Counted from the first letter of the stretch, positions 50,252-58,824 are shown. The stretch is DNA of 64,000 bases from Austwickia chelonae (GCF_003391095.1 NZ_CP031447.1:186001-250000); one strand, 5' to 3'. Notes: generated from the sequence alone by a model not told the origin. Numbers and translations: made by a program.

Positions 50252-51070
50252 TCAGGTGGGAAGGTCGTCGAGGAACCAGGTGGTGATCGGGCCGCCGAGT
50301 TCCGGCCTGCGGCCTGGTTCGAGATACCACTCGTAGCCGAAGGCCTCCCGGAAGTGCCCCTCCGGGATCCGCAGCATCATCCCGACATCACTGGTCTGAC
50401 TGGCATGGCAGGCGAGGGATGCCCGCTTCACCGCGATGAGATCCCGACCGTCCACGCAGTACCGGATCGCGTTCTCCGGCATGCCGATCGGACGTCCGTC
50501 GTCCCCCGGTGAATCCGGGTTCCATTCCAAAGCCTGCCCCGGACCCAACGCCCGGGTGGCCACGAAGAGCCGACGCAGATGATCACGGTTCATCGTCGAC
50601 TCCAACATCCGCGGGCGACGGGACGCCAGCTCCGCAGCCCGATGCGCCACCAGATGCGACTTCACATGATCCGGGTGACCGTACCCGCCGTGGTCGTCGT
50701 AGGTGACCAGGACGTCGGCCTGCTCCTCGTCCAAGATCGCGGCCAACCGCCCGGCCGCCTCGTCCAGATCAGCGGCATGCAGGCAATCAGCGGACTCGTT
50801 CTGCTCCCAGCCGGTCATCCCCGAATCGGCATATCCCAACCAGGCAACCCGATGGGTGCCGATCGCCTGGGCCGAGCGCTCGGCCTCGCCCCGACGATAG
50901 GTCACCACGGACATCCCCTCGGGCAGATCCGCAGCCACCTCGCCGTGATCGCCGTTGGTGGCGAAGACCACGACGACACGGTGCCCTTCGGCCACGGCTC
51001 GAGCCATCGTCAACGAGGTCTGGCTGGCCTCGTCGTCCGGATGGGCGTGCAAGAAGATCAAGGTGCTCAC
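50252..51070 (-). CDS. PIG-L family deacetylase (MshB/Mca-like)
   Basis: Zinc-dependent LmbE/PIG-L enzyme of 272 aa. The metal motif AHPDDE is at about residues 9-14, with the second His in YGHPDHVKSH, and the nearby TYDDHGGYGHPDH block is typical of MshB and Mca-type N-acetylglucosamine-linked deacetylases or amidases (mycothiol pathway). The C-terminus (SSDVGMMLRIPEGHFREAFGYEWYLEPG) suits this group. GTG 51070 makes the N-terminus match family members; an ATG at 51121 is possible, neither has a good ribosome site. It cannot be separated into MshB, Mca or another deacetylase by eye. Confidence 0.85.
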   Translation of the reverse strand: MSTLIFLHAHPDDEASQTSLTMARAVAEGHRVVVVFATNGDHGEVAADLPEGMSVVTYRRGEAERSAQAIGTHRVAWLGYADSGMTGWEQNESADCLHAADLDEAAGRLAAILDEEQADVLVTYDDHGGYGHPDHVKSHLVAHRAAELASRRPRMLESTMNRDHLRRLFVATRALGPGQALEWNPDSPGDDGRPIGMPENAIRYCVDGRDLIAVKRASLACHASQTSDVGMMLRIPEGHFREAFGYEWYLEPGRRPELGGPITTWFLDDLPT

Positions 51071-51148
51071 GTCGGCCGATGATGCCAGCAGCGCCCCGGA
51101 CGGGCCGGGAGCGTCCAGCATCGGTCAACCGACCAGAACGACCTGTGG

Positions 51149-51667
51149 TCAATGCCCCGGCATCGCCGACCCTGCTGTGCTCCGCCGCTCGAGGAGCCGA
51201 CGCAGCACAGCGCCATAGGCGGCTCGGCCCACCGCCCCGGTCATCGGATCGGCACAGCGAGGCATCCCCGCGACGGCCAGTGTCTGCACCCAGGTCACCG
51301 TGGACCCTGAACCGTACGGTCCGGTCTCGTGCGGGGACACTGTCGCCTCGATCCGGCCACGCACCCACCGTCCGCGCTTGACGATCACCGCCAGACCTGT
51401 GGACGACCGGCCGTCGGGATCGACCACCGGCGGCTCCCACCGAAGGATCTCCATCGGGTCGTCGAGGACGAAGGGCCCCCACCCGGTGCGGGCCACGAAA
51501 CGGGCACCGACGTCGAGCGCCTGGGCGCACTCGTGCGGGGCGGCCAGCGCCCGCCCCCTCACACGGGTCAACGGGATGATCTGGTCGTGGGCGCGTAGAT
51601 CCCACAACGCATTCCAGGCCTCAATGGGGGTGAGGGTGCTGTGTGTCTCCAGTCGGACGTCGGCCAT
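51149..51667 (-). CDS. SRPBCC family protein
   Basis: Small START/Bet v1-fold protein of 172 aa (polyketide-cyclase/SRPBCC type). ETHSTLTPIEAWNALWDLRAHDQIIPLTRV at the N-terminus is the usual first strand-helix of the family, followed by FVLDDPMEILRWEPP and the C-terminal amphipathic helix (AAYGAVLRRLLERR). These proteins bind hydrophobic ligands; the role here is unknown. It starts 9 bases after ortB on the same strand. Confidence 0.75.
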   Translation of the reverse strand: MADVRLETHSTLTPIEAWNALWDLRAHDQIIPLTRVRGRALAAPHECAQALDVGARFVARTGWGPFVLDDPMEILRWEPPVVDPDGRSSTGLAVIVKRGRWVRGRIEATVSPHETGPYGSGSTVTWVQTLAVAGMPRCADPMTGAVGRAAYGAVLRRLLERRSTAGSAMPGH

Positions 51668-51676
51668 CGTGGCAGG

Positions 51677-53131
51677 TTAGACGGTCGTGTCCGGCAGCGC
51701 GACACCTAGACCGGTCAGCGCCTGTCGGACAAAGGCCTCATCGGTGCGGGTCTCCGCCGCCAGGTAGCCCACATCGGTGGTGGTCGCTCGGTCGACACCG
51801 GCATGGCGGACCGCATTGCGGATGTATGACGTACGCATTCGACGCAAGTCGGCGTACCTGGCCTCGATCCGGCTGGGATGGTCCGGCAGGACGATCGACC
51901 GGCCGGGGACTTCCTCCGCCGGATCGCCCACTCGCACCTCGACACCCATGTCGCGGGCGAAGGCCAACTGCGCCAACGGATGCTTCCCCGCGCCGGTGTA
52001 CTCGGTCTCCTGCACCACGATGACCTCGTCACGGGGGCGGGTCCGGGCCATGGCGAAGGCAGCCACCAGGGAGGTATTCCCGGCCGGTCCACGCTCCATG
52101 CCTTCCAACTGGGCCAGGAGCTCGGTCATCGCGAAGACCTCCCCCTGTTTCACCAGCAGGTATTCATCCATGTACCGCAGGGGGCGGGCTGCGCTGCGTG
52201 GCACATCGGAATGGTCGGGGTCCGTCGCATATGGCATCCCGAACCCGGTATGACCGGTGGTGAAGGACTTCCGGTTGAAGTCACGGTCGGAGGCCATCGA
52301 CAGGCCGTGCAGGTCGACCGACGCGCCGTATACGCGGGTGTCGACCCCTGCCAGAGCCAGGCCGCGGGCCGTCCCGGTGAGATTGCCGCCTCCGGCATTG
52401 GTTGCGATCACGAATTCCGGTGCTTTGCCGAGCAGTTCGCGACACTGCTCAACGATCTCCACTCCCAGGGGCTCGACCCCGGCGATGCCATAGGCCGAAT
52501 ACAGGCTGGCATTGAAATAGCCGGTCTCCTCCAACGCCAGCAGATAGCTGTAGAACAGCTCCGGGCCGACGGACAGCTGGAGCACTTCGGCGCCCAAGGC
52601 CTCGCACTTGCGCATTTTCTCGAGAATTTCCGGCTGGCCGACCCGGTCGGAGTCGTAACACTCCTGCGCGATCAGACAGCCCAACCCGGCCATGGCGGCC
52701 TGGCTGGCCACCGCGGCGCCGTAGTTCCCGGAGGTCGCCGCCGCGACCCCCCGGTAGCCGAGTTCGCGGGCCTGCACGATCGACATGGAAGCTCGCCGGT
52801 CCTTGTACGAACCGGACGGATTGCACTGTTCGTCCTTCACCAGGATTCGTGCGCCCAGCCCGGCGTCGGTGCATCGACGGGCCAGTTCCGTCAGATTGCG
52901 CATCTCCAACAAGGGGGTGTCACCGACCCCGACCCGCCGTTGGGCTTCCCGGACCTGGTCGACGGTGTAACCGACATCGGCCATCAGGGCGTCGTAGTCG
53001 AAGGCGATGGATCCGGACTCGTAGCGGTCGTAGTCGACCCCGAGCGCGGCGCGCATGATGTCGCCGTTCCGGGCCATGACCGCCTCGTAGGAGCGGTCCT
53101 GAGTGTCGTGAGCCTGTTCCCTGGGGGTCAT
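51677..53131 (-). CDS. ortB: 2-amino-4-oxopentanoate thiolase, beta subunit
   Basis: PLP enzyme of 484 aa, threonine-synthase fold. The N-terminal block RSYEAVMARNGDIMRAALGVDYDRYE and TPLLEMRNLTEL match OrtB, with the PLP lysine in NPSGSYKDRRASMS, a glycine-rich phosphate loop TSGNYGAAV and AIATNAGGGNLTGTARGL. With OrtA it cleaves 2-amino-4-ketopentanoate with CoA to acetyl-CoA and D-alanine, the last step of the clostridial oxidative ornithine pathway. The ATG at 53131 overlaps the ortA stop (ATGA). The other ornithine-pathway genes (racemase, aminomutase OraSE, Ord) are absent from the window. Confidence 0.85.
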   Translation of the reverse strand: MTPREQAHDTQDRSYEAVMARNGDIMRAALGVDYDRYESGSIAFDYDALMADVGYTVDQVREAQRRVGVGDTPLLEMRNLTELARRCTDAGLGARILVKDEQCNPSGSYKDRRASMSIVQARELGYRGVAAATSGNYGAAVASQAAMAGLGCLIAQECYDSDRVGQPEILEKMRKCEALGAEVLQLSVGPELFYSYLLALEETGYFNASLYSAYGIAGVEPLGVEIVEQCRELLGKAPEFVIATNAGGGNLTGTARGLALAGVDTRVYGASVDLHGLSMASDRDFNRKSFTTGHTGFGMPYATDPDHSDVPRSAARPLRYMDEYLLVKQGEVFAMTELLAQLEGMERGPAGNTSLVAAFAMARTRPRDEVIVVQETEYTGAGKHPLAQLAFARDMGVEVRVGDPAEEVPGRSIVLPDHPSRIEARYADLRRMRTSYIRNAVRHAGVDRATTTDVGYLAAETRTDEAFVRQALTGLGVALPDTTV

Positions 53132-53448
53132 CGGGCCTCCTCGTCCGAGGCTGTTGCGGCGAGGAGGCATCGTGCCTGCGCGCCGACCTGTTGGAGTTCG
53201 GGCAGGTAGGTCGACCCGAACCCATGGTCGTACCCGGGGTTCACCGCGACCAGCTCCCCGATCAGGCGGCGTCCCAGGACGGTGTCGATCTCGACCTGCG
53301 CGCCGACTTCAGCATCGGTCAACAGGTAGCCCTTCGACCAGGAGCGGAAAGGGACGGCTCGGGTGTCTTCGGGGAGTTTCCCGGTGCGTTGCTCAGGTTC
53401 CAGGACGACCTGGTGGATCTGTACCCAGTCGCCGGCGCGTGCCTTCAT
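53128..53448 (-). CDS. ortA: 2-amino-4-oxopentanoate thiolase, alpha subunit
   Basis: Small subunit of 106 aa. Typical OrtA stretches are GDWVQIHQVVLEPEQRTGKLPEDT, PFRSWSKGYLL, AQVEIDTVLGRRLIGELVAVNPGYDHGFG and a final LPEL. It forms a complex with OrtB, to which it is translationally coupled. Start ATG at 53448 is the only reasonable one. First gene of the minus-strand unit ortA-ortB-SRPBCC, possibly extending into the PIG-L gene. Confidence 0.85.
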   Translation of the reverse strand: MKARAGDWVQIHQVVLEPEQRTGKLPEDTRAVPFRSWSKGYLLTDAEVGAQVEIDTVLGRRLIGELVAVNPGYDHGFGSTYLPELQQVGAQARCLLAATASDEEAR

Positions 53449-53673
53449 CGGCTCCTCCTCGGTCTTCGTCGTCCAGGTGCTTTTCTCACGCTAGCGCTGG
53501 GAGCGCTCTGGTAGGTGCCGATTCGGGGGAGAGCTGTCGGGTCGGGGACCGGGTTCGTCCTGAGAAGCAGGGGAAGCCGGTTCAGTGGATGTTCGGCGGA
53601 TGATCAGAGGCTGTGCGGGATATGTGCAGTAAATGTCCAGGAAATATCCGGTTCTGACGACGATCATGGGGGG

Positions 53674-54507
53674 ATGCCACCGGAATCGCAGAAATCGCCC
53701 ACCGACCTCGACGTCCCGGAGGGCGCAGGCGGGGGGCGGCACGCACGTCGGTGGGTGGATGCGCGGCGGTTGGTGGCCCGGATGTCGAGGCTGACCTCGC
53801 TGAGTGGCGAGTGGGTTCTCTTCTTGTTGATGCTCGCTGCGGGTCTGATGGTGATGGTGGCGGCCACTTGGGCGGCCGGGGAGATCTATGAGTCGGTGCA
53901 CGACCGTAGTGGGCTGTACGCGCTGGACAAGCCGGTGCTGGACCAGATGGTGCTGTGGCGTCAACCGTGGCTGGACTCGGTGGTGACGGTGTTCACCACG
54001 CTCGGGGGCACGGTGGTCCTTCCGATCGTCACATCGGCGGTGGTGCTTTTTCTGGCGTGGCGGTGGCGTTCGTGGCTGCCGGTGGCGTTGACGATCTTCG
54101 CGGCCTCGGGGTCGGTGGCGATGACGGTGATCGGTAAGCAGGCTGTGGGACGGGTCCGTCCGTCGCACGAGTTCGCGGTGCCGCCTTTCGAGGTGTCGCC
54201 GTCTTTCCCGAGTGGGCATTCGTTGAATGCGGTCGTGGTCGTGGGCGTTCTGGTGTACCTGCTGATGGTGCGGGAGCGCCGTCTGGCTCGTCGTCGGACG
54301 TTGCTGCTTTTTCTTGCGGTCTATTCGGTGTGTATGGGGTTGTCGCGGGTGTATCTGGGGCATCACTGGTTGACGGATGTGCTGACCGGCTGGCTGTTGG
54401 GCGGGGCCTGGTTGGTGTTCGTGGTGATGACGCATCGGTTCGTCGCGACTTTGGAGCGGGCTCGCCGTCGTCGGGAGGCGCACGGGGTGGTGGATTCCCC
54501 GGCGTGA
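53674..54507 (+). CDS. PAP2 family membrane phosphatase
   Basis: Six-helix membrane protein of 277 aa of the phosphatidic-acid-phosphatase type 2 family. The three motifs are complete: KQAVGRVRP (K-x6-RP), PSFPSGHS (PSGH), and SRVYLGHHWLTDVLTG (SR-x5-H-x3-D). A 70-residue hydrophilic, Arg-rich N-terminus precedes the first helix. Family members dephosphorylate lipid phosphates such as phosphatidate, undecaprenyl-diphosphate or phosphatidylglycerophosphate. The GGGGGG run just before the ATG is too close for an ideal site, so a later start is possible. Confidence 0.88.
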   Translation: MPPESQKSPTDLDVPEGAGGGRHARRWVDARRLVARMSRLTSLSGEWVLFLLMLAAGLMVMVAATWAAGEIYESVHDRSGLYALDKPVLDQMVLWRQPWLDSVVTVFTTLGGTVVLPIVTSAVVLFLAWRWRSWLPVALTIFAASGSVAMTVIGKQAVGRVRPSHEFAVPPFEVSPSFPSGHSLNAVVVVGVLVYLLMVRERRLARRRTLLLFLAVYSVCMGLSRVYLGHHWLTDVLTGWLLGGAWLVFVVMTHRFVATLERARRRREAHGVVDSPA

Positions 54508-54549
54508 CGTCCGGTGTCTTTCCCCGACGTGGCTGTGAGCCGGGTACGC

Positions 54550-54585
54550 GGACGGGTCGGACGGTGTGTTCCGTCCGACCCGTCC
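54550..54585. terminator. Bidirectional hairpin terminator
   Basis: A perfect 15-bp inverted repeat, GGACGGGTCGGACGG and its complement, with loop TGTGTT. It lies between the convergent PAP2 and DoxX genes. Confidence 0.8.
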
Positions 54586-54602
54586 GATGTGCTGGCCTGT
54601 GG

Positions 54603-55064
54603 TTAGGCGGTTTTCTTGGCGAGGAAGCGCTGAAGGTGGGTGTCGAGGCTGTAGCGGCCCGGGCCGACGGCGGCGATGACGAGTGCAGCGAGGCCGAGCG
54701 CGGCGACGAGTTCCCATCCGCCTTGCTGGGCGAAGATCGTGGTGCCACGGTGGGCGAACCAGAAGGCGCCGGCGAGGATCAGGGCGATGCTGCCGCCGGC
54801 GAGGGTGGTGAGCAGCCCGAGGACGAGGAGGATCCCGCCGATGAGTTCGACGCCTCCGGTGATCGCGGCGGAGACTGCGGGGAGTGGGACGCCGAGTTTG
54901 GTGAATCCTGCGGTGGTGGGTCCGAGGCCATTGGTGACCAGCTTCTGCCAGCCGTGGGCGATCATGATGACGCCGAGGAGGACTCGGGCGATGAGCAGGA
55001 TGAGATGTTGTGCGCTGGCCGGAAGGGCGGTCGGTCCGGGGCCGGCGGGGGTGTTCTCGGGCAT
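54603..55064 (-). CDS. DoxX family membrane protein
   Basis: Four-helix protein of 153 aa. The DoxX pattern ILLIARVLLGVIMIAHGWQKL, GGVELIGGILLVLGLLTTLAG and GAFWFAHR is clear, followed by a short basic C-terminus (RFLAKKTA). Function in this family is mostly undefined; some members act in redox or oxidative-stress complexes. A GAAGGA site precedes the ATG. The C-terminal end faces the terminator shared with the PAP2 gene. Confidence 0.85.
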   Translation of the reverse strand: MPENTPAGPGPTALPASAQHLILLIARVLLGVIMIAHGWQKLVTNGLGPTTAGFTKLGVPLPAVSAAITGGVELIGGILLVLGLLTTLAGGSIALILAGAFWFAHRGTTIFAQQGGWELVAALGLAALVIAAVGPGRYSLDTHLQRFLAKKTA

Positions 55065-55087
55065 GGAGGGATTCCTTCGTCACGATT

Positions 55088-55101
55088 ATTGAATGATCAA
55101 T
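55088..55101. promoter_or_regulatory. Inverted repeat upstream of doxX
   Basis: ATTGA-ATGA-TCAAT, 5-bp arms, in an AT-rich patch 24-37 bases upstream of the DoxX start and overlapping a plausible -10 (CAATAAT on the minus strand). Candidate operator for a TetR- or MarR-type regulator; no regulator gene is nearby. Not an FNR box, whose TTGAT arms are spaced differently. Confidence 0.35.
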
Positions 55102-55229
55102 CACTTAACTATGTGACACATCTCCTTGTTCCCGGATGATCCGACACTCCGGATATATCGTTCACGCGCGGGGTAGGGGCATACGGCCTCCGCCCGGCTG
55201 AGAAGTGGACGGTCGTCACTCGACGACGA

Positions 55230-57275
55230 TCAGCCGAGCTCTGCGGGCAGAGGCGCAGAATGCACCACCACCAGCTGTGAGACAGCCCGGGTCAACACCA
55301 CGTACAGCCGACGCAGGCCTACCCTCTGCTCAGGTTCAGCTGCCACCACCTCCGCAGGCTCCACGGCGACCACCGTGTCGAACTCCAGGCCCTTCGCCAA
55401 GGTCGAGGGGATGATCGAGACCCGTGGTGACACTGCTGCCTCCGGGCCCGCACCGGCCACCGTGTGCTCCACCCCGACAGCGGTCAACGCCTCAGCGGCA
55501 GATGTCACGGACGAAGGCGCCACAATGACCCCCACCGTGCCCGGCTGCCGACAGGCCGAGACGACCTGTTCTGCCGACACAGCCCACAGATCGTCCGCGT
55601 CCGGCGCTATGGCGATCACGGACAGCGAGCCGCCATGAGCACGGACGGAGACCGGCGGGTGAAGCTCCGGAGCGATGGCCGGCAACAACAGGGCTGCGAA
55701 GTCGATCACGGCCGAAGGAACCCGGAACCCTCTGGTCAACTCCTCCACGTGCGCATCCGGATGACCCAGGTGCTGCATCGCCTCCGCCCAGGAAGAGGTC
55801 GCCCATGGCGTCGTTCCCTGCGCGATGTCGCCCAACACGGTAGCCGCCCCAGTGGAGCAACGCCGACCGACCGCGCGTAACTGCATCGGGGAAAGATCCT
55901 GAGCTTCGTCCAGAATGACGTGGCCGAGGCTCGGCGTACGCTCCAGCAGGTCACGCACCTCGTCGAGGAGAACCGCATCCGCTGCCGACCAGCGTGCCGA
56001 TCCGGGACGTGCCGGAGGTTTCTTCCACAACAGGATGCGTTGTTCCTCCTCGGTGAGGAGGCCTTCAGCAGCCGAAGACAGCGCCGCCGGGTCGCTGAGC
56101 AGAGCGTGTACGACCGCAGCCGGGGTCAACGTCGGCCAGCACTGCTTCACCATCGCGCGGATCGGCGCAGAACGGGCCACCGCATCCTGAACCCGGTCGT
56201 CAGGCATTCCACCGGCCGCCTCCATCCGGACGAGTACCCGGTGCGCCAGTCGGTGGGCCAGCAGCACGCGACCAGCTTCGTAACGCACCCCGCGCTCGGA
56301 CAGGACGCTCATCGAGTCCGCCACTTCATCGGCCGAGACCCGCCACACCGAGGCACCTCGCGGCACCCGCAAGGCCTCTGCGGGACGGCTCAGATGTGCC
56401 CAGACCATCCGCCGAAGGACCTCGGCCATGCGAGGGTCGCCCTTCAACACGGCCCGTTCGACCGGGTCGGTGCCGCGCACCTTGACCCCGGCATCGGCAC
56501 CGACCAGGTCCTCCACTGTCGTATGGCGGACGTCGACCTCACCGAGCATCGGCAACACCGCACTCACATGTTGCAGAAAGACCCGGTTTGGCCCGACGAC
56601 CAGGACACCCTGGCGGGAGAGCTGCTCCCGGAAAGCGAAGAGCAGCCAGGCAGCTCGGTGCAGCCCGACCGCAGTCTTGCCGGTACCGGGAGCTCCCTGC
56701 ACGCAGATCGTCCGACTGGCATCGACCCGGACGAGTTCGTCCTGCTCGGGCTGAATGGTGGCCACGATGTCGCGCATCGGCCCGACTCGGGGCCGTTCGA
56801 TCTCGTCGGCCAGGATCTGGGAGGGGCCTGTGTCCTGGCTCGGCTCGGTGAGCTGCTCCTCTTCGATGGCGGTGATCCGACCGTGCTCGGTGCCGAAGCG
56901 GCGGCGGACCCGGACGCCCATCGGCTCGTCCCGGGAGGCTCGGTAGTAGGCCCTGGCCACGGTGGTGCGCCAGTCGATGACGACCGGGTCACCGTTCTCG
57001 TCGCCGATGTGCAGACGGCCGATGTACAACCGGGGAGAATCAGCGGCGACCGGGTGGTCCTGGTCGAGGTCGAGGCGACCGAAGAAGAGTGTCGAATATC
57101 CGTCGTCGGTCAAGGAACGAGCGCGGCGGTCCAGCGCGGATGCGATCTGCTCAGCGCTGATCCGGTCCGCTGCCTGGACATTCAAGGAGTTCAGTTGGGC
57201 GCGCATCCGTTGCAATTGTGCACGGGCATGGACGACATGGTTTTGTTCGGCGCGCAGGTCGGCGGTCATGGGCAT
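55230..57275 (-). CDS. HelD/HelR-like RNA polymerase recycling ATPase
   Basis: UvrD/PcrA-type ATPase of 681 aa. A long N-terminal antiparallel coiled coil (residues 1-60) enters the secondary channel of RNA polymerase in HelD proteins, and LYIGRLHIGDENGDPVVIDWRTTVARAYYRAS is the HelD signature. Walker A GAPGTGKT is at 194-201, Walker B is HVILDEAQDLSPMQLRAVGRR, and the helicase motifs TLAKGLEFDTVVAVEP and RRLYVVLTRA are also present. Actinobacterial HelD (HelR) dissociates stalled polymerase and can protect against rifamycins. ATG 57275 follows AGAGGTG. Low similarity to UvrD proper in the N-terminal part separates it from DNA helicases. No rifamycin-associated element was found upstream. Confidence 0.88.
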   Translation of the reverse strand: MPMTADLRAEQNHVVHARAQLQRMRAQLNSLNVQAADRISAEQIASALDRRARSLTDDGYSTLFFGRLDLDQDHPVAADSPRLYIGRLHIGDENGDPVVIDWRTTVARAYYRASRDEPMGVRVRRRFGTEHGRITAIEEEQLTEPSQDTGPSQILADEIERPRVGPMRDIVATIQPEQDELVRVDASRTICVQGAPGTGKTAVGLHRAAWLLFAFREQLSRQGVLVVGPNRVFLQHVSAVLPMLGEVDVRHTTVEDLVGADAGVKVRGTDPVERAVLKGDPRMAEVLRRMVWAHLSRPAEALRVPRGASVWRVSADEVADSMSVLSERGVRYEAGRVLLAHRLAHRVLVRMEAAGGMPDDRVQDAVARSAPIRAMVKQCWPTLTPAAVVHALLSDPAALSSAAEGLLTEEEQRILLWKKPPARPGSARWSAADAVLLDEVRDLLERTPSLGHVILDEAQDLSPMQLRAVGRRCSTGAATVLGDIAQGTTPWATSSWAEAMQHLGHPDAHVEELTRGFRVPSAVIDFAALLLPAIAPELHPPVSVRAHGGSLSVIAIAPDADDLWAVSAEQVVSACRQPGTVGVIVAPSSVTSAAEALTAVGVEHTVAGAGPEAAVSPRVSIIPSTLAKGLEFDTVVAVEPAEVVAAEPEQRVGLRRLYVVLTRAVSQLVVVHSAPLPAELG

Positions 57276-57391
57276 GGCGCATACACCTCTGGTGGAGACG
57301 GCGGGGAGGGAATGCGGCGCCAGGACGTGTCGGCGAGGCCGGTACGACGTTCAGGGACGTCTCGGACCCAGGAGATCGAGGTCGCGGGCAG

Positions 57392-57448
57392 AGGTGCGGG
57401 CGCGCATGGCTGTTGGGCCATATTATCCGTCGTGGCGCGCCCGCACCT
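57392..57448 (-). terminator. Hairpin terminator between GNAT and HelD-like genes
   Basis: A 14-bp perfect inverted repeat, AGGTGCGGGCGCGC/GCGCGCCCGCACCT, around a 29-base loop that can pair again (ATGGC/GCCAT). It lies 27 bases after the GNAT stop codon and 117 bases before the HelD-like start. The minus-strand loop carries a TATAAT-like GGATAATAT, so a HelD promoter may overlap it. Confidence 0.6.
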
Positions 57449-57474
57449 TGGTCTTCCCGCAGTCGGGCCAGCTT

Positions 57475-58182
57475 TCAGGCAGGCGGGGCGAGATAACGCA
57501 CCATCGTCGGATAGGGCGGGTAGATGGCCGGCATGGTGATTCCGGTAGCGCTCCACCCCTCCCGCTCGTAGAACCGCCGAGCGCGCCGGTTTTCTTCCAG
57601 GACCCACAGATTCAACTCGCGCCCGCTGTAGGAGGTACGGGCGTTGTCCACGAGCATTCGGGCCAGGCCGCTGCCCTGCAGGTCGGTGGCGACCCCGAGG
57701 TGCTCCAGCCAGGCCTCGTCCTCCTTCTCGCAGCAGGCGCAATAGGCGACGATGCGCTTCTCCCGGGGGGCTCCTGCGGTTTCGCTGCACGTGGTGGCTT
57801 CGGCAACCCAGATCCGGAAGGTGGGGTCCTGGAGTTCCTTGGTCCATCGTTCCAGGACGAAGTCACGGGGGTAGGGGTACTGCTCCGGCGGGAAGATGTG
57901 CGGAAGTGCGGCGACATTGACCGCTGCTTCGAGGTCCATCATCCGGGGAGCGTCCTCGAGCCGTGCGAGGCGCAGACGTACGACGGTGCGGCTGGACCCG
58001 GGTTCTGCCTGTGAGGCGTCGAACGACGGGAGGTGGGTTTCTGCTGCTGTGGTCTCGGGCACGTGGACATCATCGGCACCGGGGCGCGGCACGTGAACCC
58101 TGGGGTGTCTCTGCCTGGCGACAGGTTGCGATACCGCAGGTGGAGCCGCTGCGTGACCGTATTGTGACTTCGGATGTGTCAT
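57475..58182 (-). CDS. GNAT family N-acetyltransferase
   Basis: Acetyltransferase of 235 aa. A Pro/Thr-rich N-terminal 65 residues precedes the fold, with motif A seen as WLEHLGVATDLQGSGLARMLVDNA (the Q-x-x-G-x-G/A CoA loop) and the C-terminal motif WVLEENRRARRFYEREGW. The substrate is unknown. ATG 58182 gives the longest form; a downstream start near residue 65 is possible, since the N-terminal part has no family match. Confidence 0.82.
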   Translation of the reverse strand: MTHPKSQYGHAAAPPAVSQPVARQRHPRVHVPRPGADDVHVPETTAAETHLPSFDASQAEPGSSRTVVRLRLARLEDAPRMMDLEAAVNVAALPHIFPPEQYPYPRDFVLERWTKELQDPTFRIWVAEATTCSETAGAPREKRIVAYCACCEKEDEAWLEHLGVATDLQGSGLARMLVDNARTSYSGRELNLWVLEENRRARRFYEREGWSATGITMPAIYPPYPTMVRYLAPPA

Positions 58183-58212
58183 CCGTCCTTGCCCGCCCTG
58201 CGTCCTCGTTGA

Positions 58213-58231
58213 TAGAACGAGGCACGTTCTA
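58213..58231. promoter_or_regulatory. Inverted repeat TAGAACG-N5-CGTTCTA
   Basis: Perfect 7-bp arms between the divergent GNAT gene and the membrane-protein gene. Spacing of the GAAC and GTTC halves is 7 bases, so it does not fit the actinobacterial LexA box (GAAC-N4-GTTC). Possible operator of an unidentified regulator. Confidence 0.4.
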
Positions 58232-58344
58232 GGAATGGAGCTGTGGGGTCGGCCGATTGGCTTTTCCTGCAGGGTGACACCGACCTGTTCTTCCGGTGAA
58301 GGCGGATCTGTCCCTGTTGTCGGTGTGGGTGTTTCGCCAGGCTG

Positions 58345-58824
58345 ATGAGTATTTCGGGATATGGAGTCCCGGTGGGTGGGAAAGGTGGTGTTCGGGTGCG
58401 GAGGCTGCCTGGGGGAAACGACGGACCCTATGTGCTCATTGTGATTTCTCTGTGCTTATGGACTGCGGTGGCGAACTCGCTGAAGCTCCTGTTCAAGAAT
58501 GTGATTCAGGGGCATGATCCGCATGTCGCGCTTTGTTGTGGGGCTGTCGCACTTCCTTTTGCGGTGTTCACATATATTGCCTGTCAGATATGTGAAATAC
58601 GCATTTCCGAACTCTTCAAGAGTCCAGGACATTCTGCCTTGAGTGTATGTCTGCTGGTGTTATCTTGGGCGAGCCCGGAGTGGATCGCCGGGAGAGTCGG
58701 CCTGTTCGATGTCGTCTTCCTCTCGGTGGAGATTCTGGTGGTAGCCTCCTTGGCCTTTCTGGCTTGGAAGAAAGTGGTTGGTGACATGATTTCCCGCGGT
58801 GTCGGCGGACAGGTCGACCGGTGA
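58345..58824 (+). CDS. Small membrane protein, unknown function
   Basis: Protein of 159 aa with three to four predicted membrane helices (YVLIVISLCLWTAVANSL, HVALCCGAVALPFAVFTYIACQI, SALSVCLLVLSWASPEW, VVFLSVEILVVASLAFLAW). No family recognised. Base composition is AT-richer than the neighbours between about 58430 and 58780, suggesting recent arrival or relaxed selection. It overlaps the start of the secreted hydrolase gene by 4 bases, so the two are coupled. The start is uncertain, with no strong ribosome site at the first ATG. Confidence 0.6.
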   Translation: MSISGYGVPVGGKGGVRVRRLPGGNDGPYVLIVISLCLWTAVANSLKLLFKNVIQGHDPHVALCCGAVALPFAVFTYIACQICEIRISELFKSPGHSALSVCLLVLSWASPEWIAGRVGLFDVVFLSVEILVVASLAFLAWKKVVGDMISRGVGGQVDR

